Assembly: GCA_029065825.1 (NCBI GenBank)
Contig: JAIEHQ010000187.1
Span: forward strand, 1 to 8,766
DNA: 8,766 nucleotides
Direction of reading: 5' to 3'
Source of the DNA: Alistipes sp.
GTDB lineage: Bacteria > Bacteroidota > Bacteroidia > Bacteroidales > Rikenellaceae
Shown: in pieces, positions 1-6,526 of the stretch
How the letters are laid out: every line of letters starts with the position of its first letter
Position numbering within the stretch: position 1 is the first letter of the stretch
Translations under genes and position numbers: made by a program
The notes under the pieces: model-generated
Told to the model about the DNA's origin: nothing
What the model saw: only the letters and a program-made list of their open reading frames with translations
Database searches by the model: none

Positions 1-1822
1 GGGTAAACGTCAGGCTTATCCCATCCTAATCAAAGGATTGCACCGGTTGGAATACCGGGGCTACGACAGTGCCGGTCTCGCATTGGTAAACGGCCGGGGC
101 AAACTGAATGTATTCAAGAGCAAGGGCAAAGTGGCCGACCTGGAGCGTTTCGTCGAATCCAAAGATCTGGACGGCACGATCGGCATCGCCCACACCCGTT
201 GGGCGACGCACGGCGAACCCAACCAGACCAACGCCCATCCCCACTACTCCGATTCGGGAGACATAGCGCTGATCCACAACGGCATCATCGAAAACTACCG
301 GGTGCTGAAGGATGCGCTGATCCAGAACGGCTACTGCTTCAAGAGCGACACGGACACCGAGGTGCTGGTCAATCTGATCGAGTACATCCGCACCTCGAAC
401 GGCTGTTCGCTTCTGGAGGCCGTGCAGCAGGCGCTCAAGCAGGTGGTCGGAGCCTACGCCATCGCCGTCGTCGAAAAGAACAACACCGACCAGATCATCG
501 CCGCACGCAACAGCAGCCCGATGGTGATCGGCATCGGCGAAGGGGAGTTCTTCCTCGCCTCGGACGCAGCCTCGATCATCGACTACACCGACCAGGTGGT
601 CTATGTCAATGACGGCGAGGTGGCCATCATGAACCGCCACCAGCCGCTCAAGATCGTGACGATCAACAACGAGGAGAGCACCATCGACATCAAGAAACTA
701 CAGCTGAGCATCTCGCAGCTCGAAAAGGGAGGCTACCCCCACTTCATGCTCAAGGAGATCTTCGAGCAGCCCAAGACCATCATCGACTGCATCCGGGGAC
801 GCATCAACCCCGAGACGTACGACGTGATCCTCTCGGGAGTCATGGAGCACCGGGAGAAGTTCCTCAAGGCCCGCCGCATCATCTTCGTGGCATGCGGCAC
901 CTCGTGGCACGCCTCGCTCATCGGCGAGTACCTGATCGAGGACTTCTGCCGCATTCCCGTCGAGGTGGAGTACGCGTCGGAGTTCCGCTACCGCAATCCT
1001 GTCATCTTCCCCGACGACATCGTCATCGCCGTGTCGCAGTCCGGCGAAACGGCCGACACGCTCGCAGCCATCGAGATGGCCAAGGAGCACGGAGCTTTCG
1101 TCTATGGCATCTGCAACGTGATCGGCTCCTCGATCGCCCGCACCACCGACTCGGGAACCTACATCCACGTAGGACCCGAAATCGGAGTCGCCTCGACCAA
1201 AGCCTTCACGGGCCAGGTCACGGTGCTGACGATGCTGGCCCTGACCATCGCCCGCGCCAAGGGAACGGTTACCGAGGAGCATGCACGGCAGGTCGCCCGA
1301 CACATGCTCGAGCTGCCCGAAGCCATCACGGAGGTGCTCAAGCTCAACGACAAGATCGCCGATTTTTCGAAAATCTTCACCTACGCCCACAACTTCATCT
1401 ACCTGGGGCGCGGCTACCACTATCCGACCGCCCTGGAGGGGGCGCTCAAGCTCAAGGAGATCTCCTACATCCACGCCGAAGGCTACCCCGCGGCCGAGAT
1501 GAAACACGGCCCCATCGCACTGATCGACAACGAAATGCCGACCATCGCCATTGCGACTCCGGACCACACCTACGAGAAGACGGCCAGCAACATCGAGGAG
1601 ATCAAGGCACGCGGCGGCAAGGTCATCACGATCATCGCCAAGGGCGATACGCTGGTCCGCAAGAGTTCCGACTACTCGATCGAGGTTCCCGTGGTGGCCG
1701 AATGCCTGATGCCGATCATCGTCTCGATCCCGCTGCAGCTGCTGGCCTACCACATCGCCGTAAACAAGGGACGCGACGTGGACATGCCCCGCAACCTGGC
1801 CAAATCGGTCACGGTCGAGTAG
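1..1822 (+). CDS. glmS: Glutamine--fructose-6-phosphate aminotransferase (isomerizing), 5'-truncated by the window edge
   Basis: Converts fructose-6-phosphate and glutamine to glucosamine-6-phosphate and glutamate, the first committed step to UDP-GlcNAc for peptidoglycan and lipid A; cytosolic. The frame is open from base 2 (GKRQAYPILIKG, then LHRLEYRGYDSAG), so the gene begins before the window. By family comparison about 8 residues are missing, including the N-terminal Cys nucleophile of the glutaminase domain. The 606 visible residues (numbered from that Gly) match a family length near 610. The glutaminase part shows RWATHGEP (66-73), HNGIIEN (92-98) and DTD (116-118). Two SIS isomerase domains follow, with CGTS (298-301), SQSGET (345-350) and STKAF (398-402). 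KLKE (Glu486), KHGP (His502) and the terminal NLAKSVTVE (Lys601) align with E. coli Glu488, His504 and Lys603, so the isomerase site looks intact. A TTG at 38 could be taken as a start, but it lies inside conserved sequence. The gene stands alone on its strand, ends in TAG, and is followed by a strong terminator. Confidence 0.97.
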   Translation, partial: GKRQAYPILIKGLHRLEYRGYDSAGLALVNGRGKLNVFKSKGKVADLERFVESKDLDGTIGIAHTRWATHGEPNQTNAHPHYSDSGDIALIHNGIIENYRVLKDALIQNGYCFKSDTDTEVLVNLIEYIRTSNGCSLLEAVQQALKQVVGAYAIAVVEKNNTDQIIAARNSSPMVIGIGEGEFFLASDAASIIDYTDQVVYVNDGEVAIMNRHQPLKIVTINNEESTIDIKKLQLSISQLEKGGYPHFMLKEIFEQPKTIIDCIRGRINPETYDVILSGVMEHREKFLKARRIIFVACGTSWHASLIGEYLIEDFCRIPVEVEYASEFRYRNPVIFPDDIVIAVSQSGETADTLAAIEMAKEHGAFVYGICNVIGSSIARTTDSGTYIHVGPEIGVASTKAFTGQVTVLTMLALTIARAKGTVTEEHARQVARHMLELPEAITEVLKLNDKIADFSKIFTYAHNFIYLGRGYHYPTALEGALKLKEISYIHAEGYPAAEMKHGPIALIDNEMPTIAIATPDHTYEKTASNIEEIKARGGKVITIIAKGDTLVRKSSDYSIEVPVVAECLMPIIVSIPLQLLAYHIAVNKGRDVDMPRNLAKSVTVE

Positions 1823-1853
1823 CACGCGAGGGGACAACGGAGCGGGCGGAAGG

Positions 1854-1879
1854 GAGGCTGCGGCATCCGGCCGCACCTC
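1854..1879 (+). other. GC-rich hairpin in the glmS 3' region
   Basis: GAGG, a bulged C, then TGCGGC pair with GCCGCA followed by CCTC around a 5-nt ATCCG loop. This makes a 10-bp stem with one bulge, about 30 nt after the glmS stop. No T-run follows, so it is not an intrinsic terminator by itself. It could stabilise the mRNA 3' end or be chance structure in GC-rich sequence. No function is claimed. Confidence 0.35.
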
Positions 1880-1905
1880 TGCCCAATGCTCCGAACGGAC
1901 ACAAC

Positions 1906-1937
1906 AAAAAAAGGCTCCGCATCAACGGAGCCTTTTT
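1906..1937. terminator. Bidirectional intrinsic terminator between convergent glmS and the Hc1-like gene
   Basis: A perfect 7-bp stem, GGCTCCG (1913-1919) with CGGAGCC (1926-1932), closes a 6-nt loop. It is flanked by seven A's on the left (1906-1912) and five T's on the right (1933-1937). Read on +, the T5 tract ends glmS transcripts. Read on -, the A-run becomes a T7 tract and ends the small Hc1-like gene, whose stop codon is 21 nt away. The A/T flanks can extend the stem by up to five A-T pairs. Confidence 0.9.
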
Positions 1938-1958
1938 ATCGTTTACCGGATCAAAGCA

Positions 1959-2132
1959 TTATTTCGAAGCCTCGACGGAAACCTTACGGAACTCTTTCAT
2001 CAGTTTGCTCAACTCCAGAGCGGACTTGCGCGCACGGGTTCCGGCTGCTTTGTTTCCCTTCTCCACCTGAGCGTTGGCATTCTCCACGAACGCGGCGTAC
2101 TCGGCATTGATTTTCTCAATTAAGTTTTTCAT
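1959..2132 (-). CDS. Histone H1-like protein Hc1 family (57 aa)
   Basis: Probable small nucleoid-associated protein that binds DNA, named for resemblance to the chlamydial histone H1-like protein Hc1; I recognise the family from memory. The start is ATG at 2132, giving 57 residues beginning MKNLIEKINAEY. An in-frame upstream Met at 2189 would add 19 hydrophobic, unfamily-like residues (FFISL, IIIC) and would place the putative promoter inside the gene, so I reject it. Nine Lys, three Arg and seven Glu with no Asp give a net charge near +5. The most characteristic stretch is GNKAAGTRARK (26-36), followed by an amphipathic helix LELSKLMKEFRKVSVEASK to the end. The whole chain looks helical, with no cysteine and no signal peptide. 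No Shine-Dalgarno is seen; the leader is AT-rich, as is common in Bacteroidetes. It is a single-gene unit, divergent from the iron operon and convergent with glmS. Its role in the cell is not established by the sequence. Confidence 0.88.
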   Translation of the reverse strand: MKNLIEKINAEYAAFVENANAQVEKGNKAAGTRARKSALELSKLMKEFRKVSVEASK

Positions 2133-2162
2133 AGTGCATATAATAATTTGGATGTTTGTTCG

Positions 2163-2170
2163 CAAAGATA
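2163..2170 (-). promoter_or_regulatory. Putative Bacteroidetes-type -7 box for the Hc1-like gene
   Basis: On the minus strand the sequence TATCTTTG fits the Bacteroidetes -7 consensus TAnnTTTG. It lies 30 nt upstream of the ATG at 2132, implying a leader of roughly 20-25 nt. The expected -33 TTTG about 20 nt further upstream is not evident; the nearest TTG (2182-2184) is only 11 nt away. The call rests on the -7 box and its position alone. Confidence 0.5.
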
Positions 2171-2277
2171 TAAAAAAATTACAATCCACCGCTTTTCCCC
2201 GAAAAATTTACGCATCCCTCCCGGCCGTTCGCCTCAATATCCCCACAAATCGGGATGGCGGCTCCGCATTTATTGAG

Positions 2278-2285
2278 TATATTTG
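2278..2285 (+). promoter_or_regulatory. Putative Bacteroidetes-type -7 box for the feo operon
   Basis: TATATTTG matches the -7 consensus TAnnTTTG exactly and lies 27 nt before the ATG at 2313, so the leader would be about 20 nt. No convincing -33 TTTG is seen near 2255. The box covers an in-frame TTG at 2283, which argues against that codon as the translation start. I searched the 180-nt gap by eye for a Fur-like inverted repeat (GATAATGATAATCATTATC type) and saw none, so iron control of this operon is not shown by the sequence. Confidence 0.55.
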
Positions 2286-2312
2286 CAGTCTGAATTTCAC
2301 TCGCGGAAGATT

Positions 2313-4676
2313 ATGCGTCTATCGGATATGAAAACCGGCGAATCGGCCACGATCCTCAAGGTACTCGGACACGGAGGATTTCGCCGTCGCATCATGGAAA
2401 TGGGATTCGTTCGGGGCAAGAAAGTGGAGGTCGTTCTGAACGCGCCGCTGCACGATCCGATCGTTTACCGCATCATGGACTACGAAATCTCGCTGCGGCG
2501 CAGCGAGGCCCGGATGATCGAGGTCATCACGCACGAAGAGGCGGAGCAGCTTCTCGACGAACAGTGGAGCGGCGAGGCGACCGAGGTGGAACTGGAACGC
2601 CTGATCAACCAGCGGTCAAAACGGATCAACGTGGCCCTGGTCGGCAACCCCAACAGCGGCAAGACCTCCCTCTTCAACGCCATCTCGGGCAGTCGCGAGC
2701 ATGTCGGCAACTACAGCGGCGTCACGGTCGATGCCAAACGGGGCCACTGCACCTACAAAGGCTACCGGTTCGAGATCACGGACCTGCCCGGCACCTACGC
2801 GCTGACGGCCTACACCCCCGAGGAGCTGTACGTGCGCCGCCACCTGGCCGAACACACGCCCGACGTGATCGTCAATACGGTCGTCGCCTCGAACCTCGAA
2901 CGCAACCTCTACCTTACCACCGAGCTGATCGACCTGAACCCCCGCATGATCGTCGCGCTGAACATGTACGACGAGCTGGAGGCGAGCGGCGCGGCGATCG
3001 ACTACGAAAACCTCGGGCGCATGATGGGTGTTCCGATGGTGCCGGTGGTCGCCCGCAGCGGACGCGGCATCGAGCAGCTGCTCGACACGGTCATCGCCGT
3101 CTATGAGAACCAGGACGAACGGGTCCGCCACATACACATCGGCCAGGGGCCCGTCGTCGAAGCGGGCATACAGCCCCTTGCGAACGCTTTGCGCGATTCG
3201 CGCAACGAACTGCCGCAGGCGTTTCCGCCCCGCTATCTGGCGATGAAGCTGCTCGAAAACGACGCGTACGTCATCGAACAGCTCAACCGCTATCCCAAAT
3301 ACGCCGAATGGCGCTCGATCGCCGAACGGGAGGCGCAGCGCATCAAAAACCAGCTGGGCGAAGATGTCGAAACGGCTTTCGCCAACCAGAAATACGGCTT
3401 CGTCTCGGGAGCCTTGCGCGAGACCTACACCCCCGGAGAAAAGGAGCAGGCACAGATTACCGCCGCGATCGACACGCTGGTAACGCACAGGCTGTGGGGG
3501 TTCCCGATCTTCTTCCTGCTGATGGGATTCATGTTCTACTGCACCTTCAGCCTGGGTGCCTACCCGCAGGAGTGGATCGAAACGCTGGTCGAAAAGATCG
3601 GTCTGGGTGTCCACCGCCTGATGCCGGACGGCGCGCTGAAGGACCTGCTGGTGGACGGCGTGATCGGCGGCGTGGGCGGCGTGATCGTCTTCCTGCCCAA
3701 CATCATCATCCTCTACCTGTTCATCTCCTTCATGGAGGATTCGGGCTACCTGGCCCGTGCCGCCTTCATCATGGACCGGGTCATGCACCGCATCGGGCTG
3801 CACGGCAAATCGTTCATTCCGCTGGTCATGGGCTTCGGCTGCAACGTGCCGGCGATCATGGCCTGCCGCACGATCGAGAGCCGCAGCAGCCGGCTGATAA
3901 CCGTACTCATCACCCCCTTCATGTCGTGCAGCGCACGCATCCCGATCTACCTGCTGCTGGCCGGCACCTTCTTCGCCAAACACGCCGGAGCGGTCATGTT
4001 CGGGCTCTACCTGCTGGGAATCGCCGCCGCCGTCGTCACGGCGCGCCTGCTGCGCCGCCGCATGTTCCGCGAAGACGAAACGCCTTTCGTCATGGAGCTG
4101 CCACCCTACCGCGTCCCCACCCTGCGCGCCACGCTGTCGCACATGTGGGACCGCTGCGCACAGTACCTGCGCAAGATGGGCGGATTGATCCTCGTGGCCT
4201 CGATCGCCGTCTGGTTCCTGAGCTACTACCCGCGCCCCGCCTCCGGCGAGGAGCGGACGAGCACCGAACACTACGAGAACTCCTACCTGGGACACCTCGG
4301 CAAGGCATGCGCCCCCGTCTTCGAGCCGCTCGGCATGAACTGGAAAGCGAGCGTCGCCATCCTCACGGGAGTACCCGCCAAGGAGATCGTCGTCAGCACG
4401 ATGGGCGTGCTCTACCCGGAGGGCGAAGCCATCGACCGCAATTCGGAGGAGGGAGCCTCGCTCTCGGAACGGCTGAAAGCCAGCGGAGACTTTACCCCGG
4501 CCGCCGCGCTGGCATTCCTAGTCTTCGTGCTCTTCTACTTCCCCTGCATCGCCTCCGTCGCAGCGATCGCCTCGGAAATCGGCTGGCGCTGGGCCGTCGC
4601 CTCGATCCTCTACAACACGGGGCTTGCCTGGGTGCTCTCCTACCTGACCTACCTGCTGTTTTCGTGGCTCCTCTGA
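2313..4676 (+). CDS. feoB: Fused FeoA-FeoB ferrous iron transporter (787 aa)
   Basis: Inner-membrane, GTPase-linked Fe(II) uptake protein; FeoA, usually a separate small cytosolic SH3-like protein, is fused at the N-terminus. I start at ATG 2313 (MRLSDMKTGE, a typical FeoA beginning), with a weak GGAAG at 2305-2309. FeoA spans about residues 1-71, including GFRRRIMEMGF and YEISLRRSEARMIEV. The G domain runs from about 104 to 265: G1 GNPNSGKT (111-118), G2 Thr in YSGVTVD (138), G3 DLPG (157-160), G4 NMYD (217-220), G5-like ARSGRG (247-252). A helical cytosolic linker follows. The membrane part starts near 394, with hydrophobic segments at about 394-417, 452-478, 528-554, 558-580, 623-640, 731-753 and 760-787. 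The Gate motifs are GFGCNVP (507-513) and SCSARIPIY (538-546), with FPCIAS (743-748) late in the chain. All nucleotide-binding motifs appear intact. Standalone FeoB is near 770 residues and FeoA near 75, so this fusion is compact. A partner gene follows at 25 nt. Confidence 0.96.
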   Translation: MRLSDMKTGESATILKVLGHGGFRRRIMEMGFVRGKKVEVVLNAPLHDPIVYRIMDYEISLRRSEARMIEVITHEEAEQLLDEQWSGEATEVELERLINQRSKRINVALVGNPNSGKTSLFNAISGSREHVGNYSGVTVDAKRGHCTYKGYRFEITDLPGTYALTAYTPEELYVRRHLAEHTPDVIVNTVVASNLERNLYLTTELIDLNPRMIVALNMYDELEASGAAIDYENLGRMMGVPMVPVVARSGRGIEQLLDTVIAVYENQDERVRHIHIGQGPVVEAGIQPLANALRDSRNELPQAFPPRYLAMKLLENDAYVIEQLNRYPKYAEWRSIAEREAQRIKNQLGEDVETAFANQKYGFVSGALRETYTPGEKEQAQITAAIDTLVTHRLWGFPIFFLLMGFMFYCTFSLGAYPQEWIETLVEKIGLGVHRLMPDGALKDLLVDGVIGGVGGVIVFLPNIIILYLFISFMEDSGYLARAAFIMDRVMHRIGLHGKSFIPLVMGFGCNVPAIMACRTIESRSSRLITVLITPFMSCSARIPIYLLLAGTFFAKHAGAVMFGLYLLGIAAAVVTARLLRRRMFREDETPFVMELPPYRVPTLRATLSHMWDRCAQYLRKMGGLILVASIAVWFLSYYPRPASGEERTSTEHYENSYLGHLGKACAPVFEPLGMNWKASVAILTGVPAKEIVVSTMGVLYPEGEAIDRNSEEGASLSERLKASGDFTPAAALAFLVFVLFYFPCIASVAAIASEIGWRWAVASILYNTGLAWVLSYLTYLLFSWLL

Positions 4677-4701
4677 CGCTGCGATACAAACGCCCCGCAC
4701 C

Positions 4702-4845
4702 ATGGACTGGCAGGAAATTTCAGTCGCCCTGATCGGCATAGCGCTCCTCATACGGATCATTGCCCGGCTGCGCCGCCGGAAGGGCGACCCGTGCGCGGGC
4801 TGCAAGGGCTGCAAAAACGGCAACGGCAGCTGCGGCGGGCGGTAA
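4702..4845 (+). CDS. FeoB-associated Cys-rich membrane protein (47 aa)
   Basis: Very small protein of the type found after feoB in many anaerobes (Pfam FeoB_associated family, recognised by pattern and position). It begins MDWQEISVALIGIALLIRII, one predicted membrane helix at about residues 5-21. A basic stretch RLRRRK (22-27) follows, which by the positive-inside rule puts the C-terminus in the cytosol. The tail carries four cysteines as C-x2-C-x2-C-x6-C (Cys31, 34, 37, 44) in a Gly/Lys/Asn-rich context, a plausible metal site. The start ATG is 25 nt after the feoB TGA, with no Shine-Dalgarno and no terminator between, so co-transcription is expected. It may assist Fe(II) transfer or transporter assembly in the way FeoC does elsewhere, but no biochemical role can be read from the sequence. 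The stop is TAA at 4843. At this length many gene callers would skip it. Confidence 0.88.
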   Translation: MDWQEISVALIGIALLIRIIARLRRRKGDPCAGCKGCKNGNGSCGGR

Positions 4846-5024
4846 GACAAACCTACGGGCGGCACGCATCGCACGCTCGAGAGCCGTCCTCCCGCGGCTC
4901 CTCTCCCGACACCGCACTTTCCTTACGGACAGACGCGCGATAACACCCGCAAGAAACACATTGCCGGAAGCCCAACACACCTCTCCGAAGGGGAGGCCCG
5001 GACCGCGACACAAACAAAGCGACA

Positions 5025-5057
5025 AAAGGGGGAGCCGCCGCCGGCCCCTTTCATTTT
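5025..5057 (+). terminator. Probable intrinsic terminator of the feo operon
   Basis: AAAGGGG (5025-5031) pairs with CCCCTTT (5045-5051), with a GC-rich interior (GCCGCCGCCGG) that can form a few more pairs. On + it is followed by a broken T tract, TTTCATTTTC. It lies about 180 nt after the stop of the Cys-rich gene. On - the sequence after the stem is CCCTTTTG, so it could also act as a back-up for the TPR gene. Confidence 0.6.
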
Positions 5058-5069
5058 CAATGCGACAAA

Positions 5070-5109
5070 AGAGAGCGAGCCGCATCCCGAAGGATGCGGC
5101 TCGCTCTTT
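5070..5109 (-). terminator. Strong intrinsic terminator of the gyrA-TPR unit, probably bidirectional
   Basis: A perfect 16-bp stem (5072-5087 with 5092-5107) closes a 4-nt loop. On the minus strand the loop is TTCG closed by C-G, the extra-stable C(UUCG)G tetraloop, and it is followed by CTTTTGTC. It begins 47 nt after the TPR stop codon. On + the loop reads CGAA and the stem is followed by TTC, a weaker tract, so the main role is probably on -. Confidence 0.85.
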
Positions 5110-5153
5110 CCATTCCGCTGCTCCGCGCGAAAGCGGAGCAACAACTCCTTTCC

Positions 5154-6491
5154 TTAGGCCATCTGCTTGTAGAGCGCGTCGTATTTCTGGTATTTCTCCA
5201 TCATACCCTCCACCTCGTCGCGCAGACGGAAGCAGAGCGTCTTGAGCAGCTGTACGGGATCGCTGTTCTGGGGCATCAGCTCGTGTGCGGCCTCCAGATA
5301 GGGAATCGCCTCGGCATAGACGGCCATGATCTGCTTCTGATCGGCATCGGCCTCGTCCATGCTGGTATAGACCTTCTCGTTGGCGATGGTGTTGAGCGCA
5401 TCGGCCTTGATGATGATGTAGTATCCCGTGAAGAACTGCGCTTCGTAAGAGTTGGGATTCAGCTCGATCGCCTTCTTCAGCGCCTCGATCGCCTCGTCGT
5501 ACTCCTTCAGCGCTACCGAGATCTGCGCACGGCTGAACCACAGTTCGATGTTCTGCGGATCGGCGGCGATCGCCTCGTCGAGCATGGCGATCAGCTCCGA
5601 AGGATCTCCCATACCCTCCTCCAGCGAGTAGAGCATGATGAGGCTCTTGAGAATATCCTCGTTCTTCGGGAACTTCGCGATACCGGTCATCAGCGCATCC
5701 TTGGCTTTCAGGACATTGGCACGATCGGCCTCGCGCTGACCGTAGTAGCTGTGGTAGAGGTAGTAGTAGATCTGTCCCGCCTCATCGACGAAACCCAGGT
5801 CGAGCGCACGGTTCAGCAGCTCGGCACCCTCGGCATACGATGCGGGATCGTTCGCACCGGCAGCCGTAGCGCAATAGCCGGCGTAGTAGAGGCGCGATGC
5901 GTCGGGCGTATCGAACGCGGGGCCGGACTGCGCACGGAACGCGGTCTTGAAGGCCTCGGTAGCCGTGCGGTACTCGGCGATGTTGTTGCTCGCATCGCCC
6001 AGCTGCGAACAGTAGTTGCTGATGAGCATCAGCTGCTCCCTGATCTTCGGAGCCTGCTTCGGATCGATCTCGTAGGCCTTGTTCAGCGCCTCGATCGCCT
6101 TGTCCGTCGCACCGGGGAAAACCTGTGCGGTCTCCTTCCAGCCGATAACCTGACCTTCCATCACACAGGCCGTGAAATAGTCGTAGTTCGCACCGGCCAG
6201 GGTAACGTTGTCGATCACGATAGCCTCGTTCGAGAGAGGAGCGCCCAGCTTCATCTGAAGCTCCATCTCCAGCATGCCGACATAGAGGTCCTTGGTAGGC
6301 AGCGTCGCTGCCTCGATGTAGCTTTTGCCCAGATTGATCCAGGTCGCGGCCTTGACCGCCTTCTTGGCATCGGCGGCGGCGGCTTCGTTCTTCTCGATCT
6401 TCTGCACCAGCGCCTCCCGGTTAATCTTTTGCGCCTGAACGCCCGATCCCATCAGCAGGAGGGCCGTCAGAGCCAAAATCATCTTTTTCAT
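5154..6491 (-). CDS. Exported TPR-repeat protein of unknown function (445 aa)
   Basis: I do not recognise a characterised function. The N-terminus MKKMILALTALLLMGSGVQA is a clear Sec signal peptide with likely cleavage after Ala20 (VQA-QK). No lipobox Cys is present, so a soluble periplasmic protein is expected. A Lys/Ala/Glu-rich helix (about 24-50) precedes a mostly helical body. The best TPR unit is at about 313-346, with the spaced pattern W-x-x-R-A and the YDEAIEALKKAIELNPN signature. Weaker TPR-like helices lie at about 129-144 (KAIEALNKAYEIDP), 219-233 (AEGAELLNRALDLG), 297-312 (SELIAMLDEAIAADP) and 395-408 (AIPYLEAAHELMP). Such solenoids act as protein-binding scaffolds. No enzyme motif is visible. 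The start ATG at 6491 is fixed by the signal peptide; it has no Shine-Dalgarno but an AT-rich leader. It lies 35 nt downstream of gyrA on the same strand with no terminator or clear promoter between, so it is probably co-transcribed. From memory, the same order occurs in other Bacteroidales, but this was not checked. Confidence 0.85.
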   Translation of the reverse strand: MKKMILALTALLLMGSGVQAQKINREALVQKIEKNEAAAADAKKAVKAATWINLGKSYIEAATLPTKDLYVGMLEMELQMKLGAPLSNEAIVIDNVTLAGANYDYFTACVMEGQVIGWKETAQVFPGATDKAIEALNKAYEIDPKQAPKIREQLMLISNYCSQLGDASNNIAEYRTATEAFKTAFRAQSGPAFDTPDASRLYYAGYCATAAGANDPASYAEGAELLNRALDLGFVDEAGQIYYYLYHSYYGQREADRANVLKAKDALMTGIAKFPKNEDILKSLIMLYSLEEGMGDPSELIAMLDEAIAADPQNIELWFSRAQISVALKEYDEAIEALKKAIELNPNSYEAQFFTGYYIIIKADALNTIANEKVYTSMDEADADQKQIMAVYAEAIPYLEAAHELMPQNSDPVQLLKTLCFRLRDEVEGMMEKYQKYDALYKQMA

Positions 6492-6526
6492 AAATGCTGC
6501 AATTATTAGATTATACGATATTCATT

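Larger units (their letters stand above)
4846..5153. other. 308-nt spacer between convergent feo operon and TPR gene
   Basis: No gene is supported here. The long open frames that cross it on both strands read through the terminator hairpins and have low-complexity Arg/Pro/Ala-rich translations. The right part holds two terminator hairpins. The left part (4846-5020) has only small stems: GAGCCG with CGGCTC at 4881-4900, and CCTCTCC-GAA-GGGGAGG at 4980-4996. Neither is followed by a T-run. No tRNA, repeat array or promoter box was found. Confidence 0.6.

Noticed and set aside
698..1876. Long open frame (392 codons) antisense to glmS
   Set aside because: The translation is rich in Asp, Val, Arg and Gly with no recognisable domain. 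It lies opposite a clearly real gene and arises from the high GC at third codon positions. It would also run close to the glmS terminator.
1913..2269. Decamer GGCTCCGCAT occurring at 1913-1922 and 2260-2269
   Set aside because: The first copy belongs to the terminator stem and loop. The second has no hairpin partner, and a shared 10-mer in GC-rich DNA is likely chance.
2616..4295. Long open frame (559 codons) antisense to feoAB
   Set aside because: It is a mirror of FeoB coding sequence with His/Gln/Val/Asp-rich low-complexity translation. It has no start signal, and the sense strand has complete FeoB motifs.
4980..4996. Hairpin CCTCTCC-GAA-GGGGAGG as a terminator
   Set aside because: The stem is short with a T-G wobble, and the following bases (CCCGGACCG) contain no T-run.
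4923..5144. Possible 73-residue minus-strand gene in the same spacer
   Set aside because: It spans both terminators, has no promoter or family resemblance, and its frame stays open only because of base composition.
4760..5245. Possible 161-residue gene in the feo-TPR spacer
   Set aside because: It overlaps the end of the Cys-rich gene, passes through both terminator hairpins and into the TPR gene, and its translation is low-complexity Arg/Ala/Ser.
5094..6509. Long open frame (471 codons) antisense to the TPR gene
   Set aside because: The Leu/Arg/Val-rich translation has no domain, begins inside the terminator hairpin, and overlaps a sense gene with signal peptide and TPR repeats.
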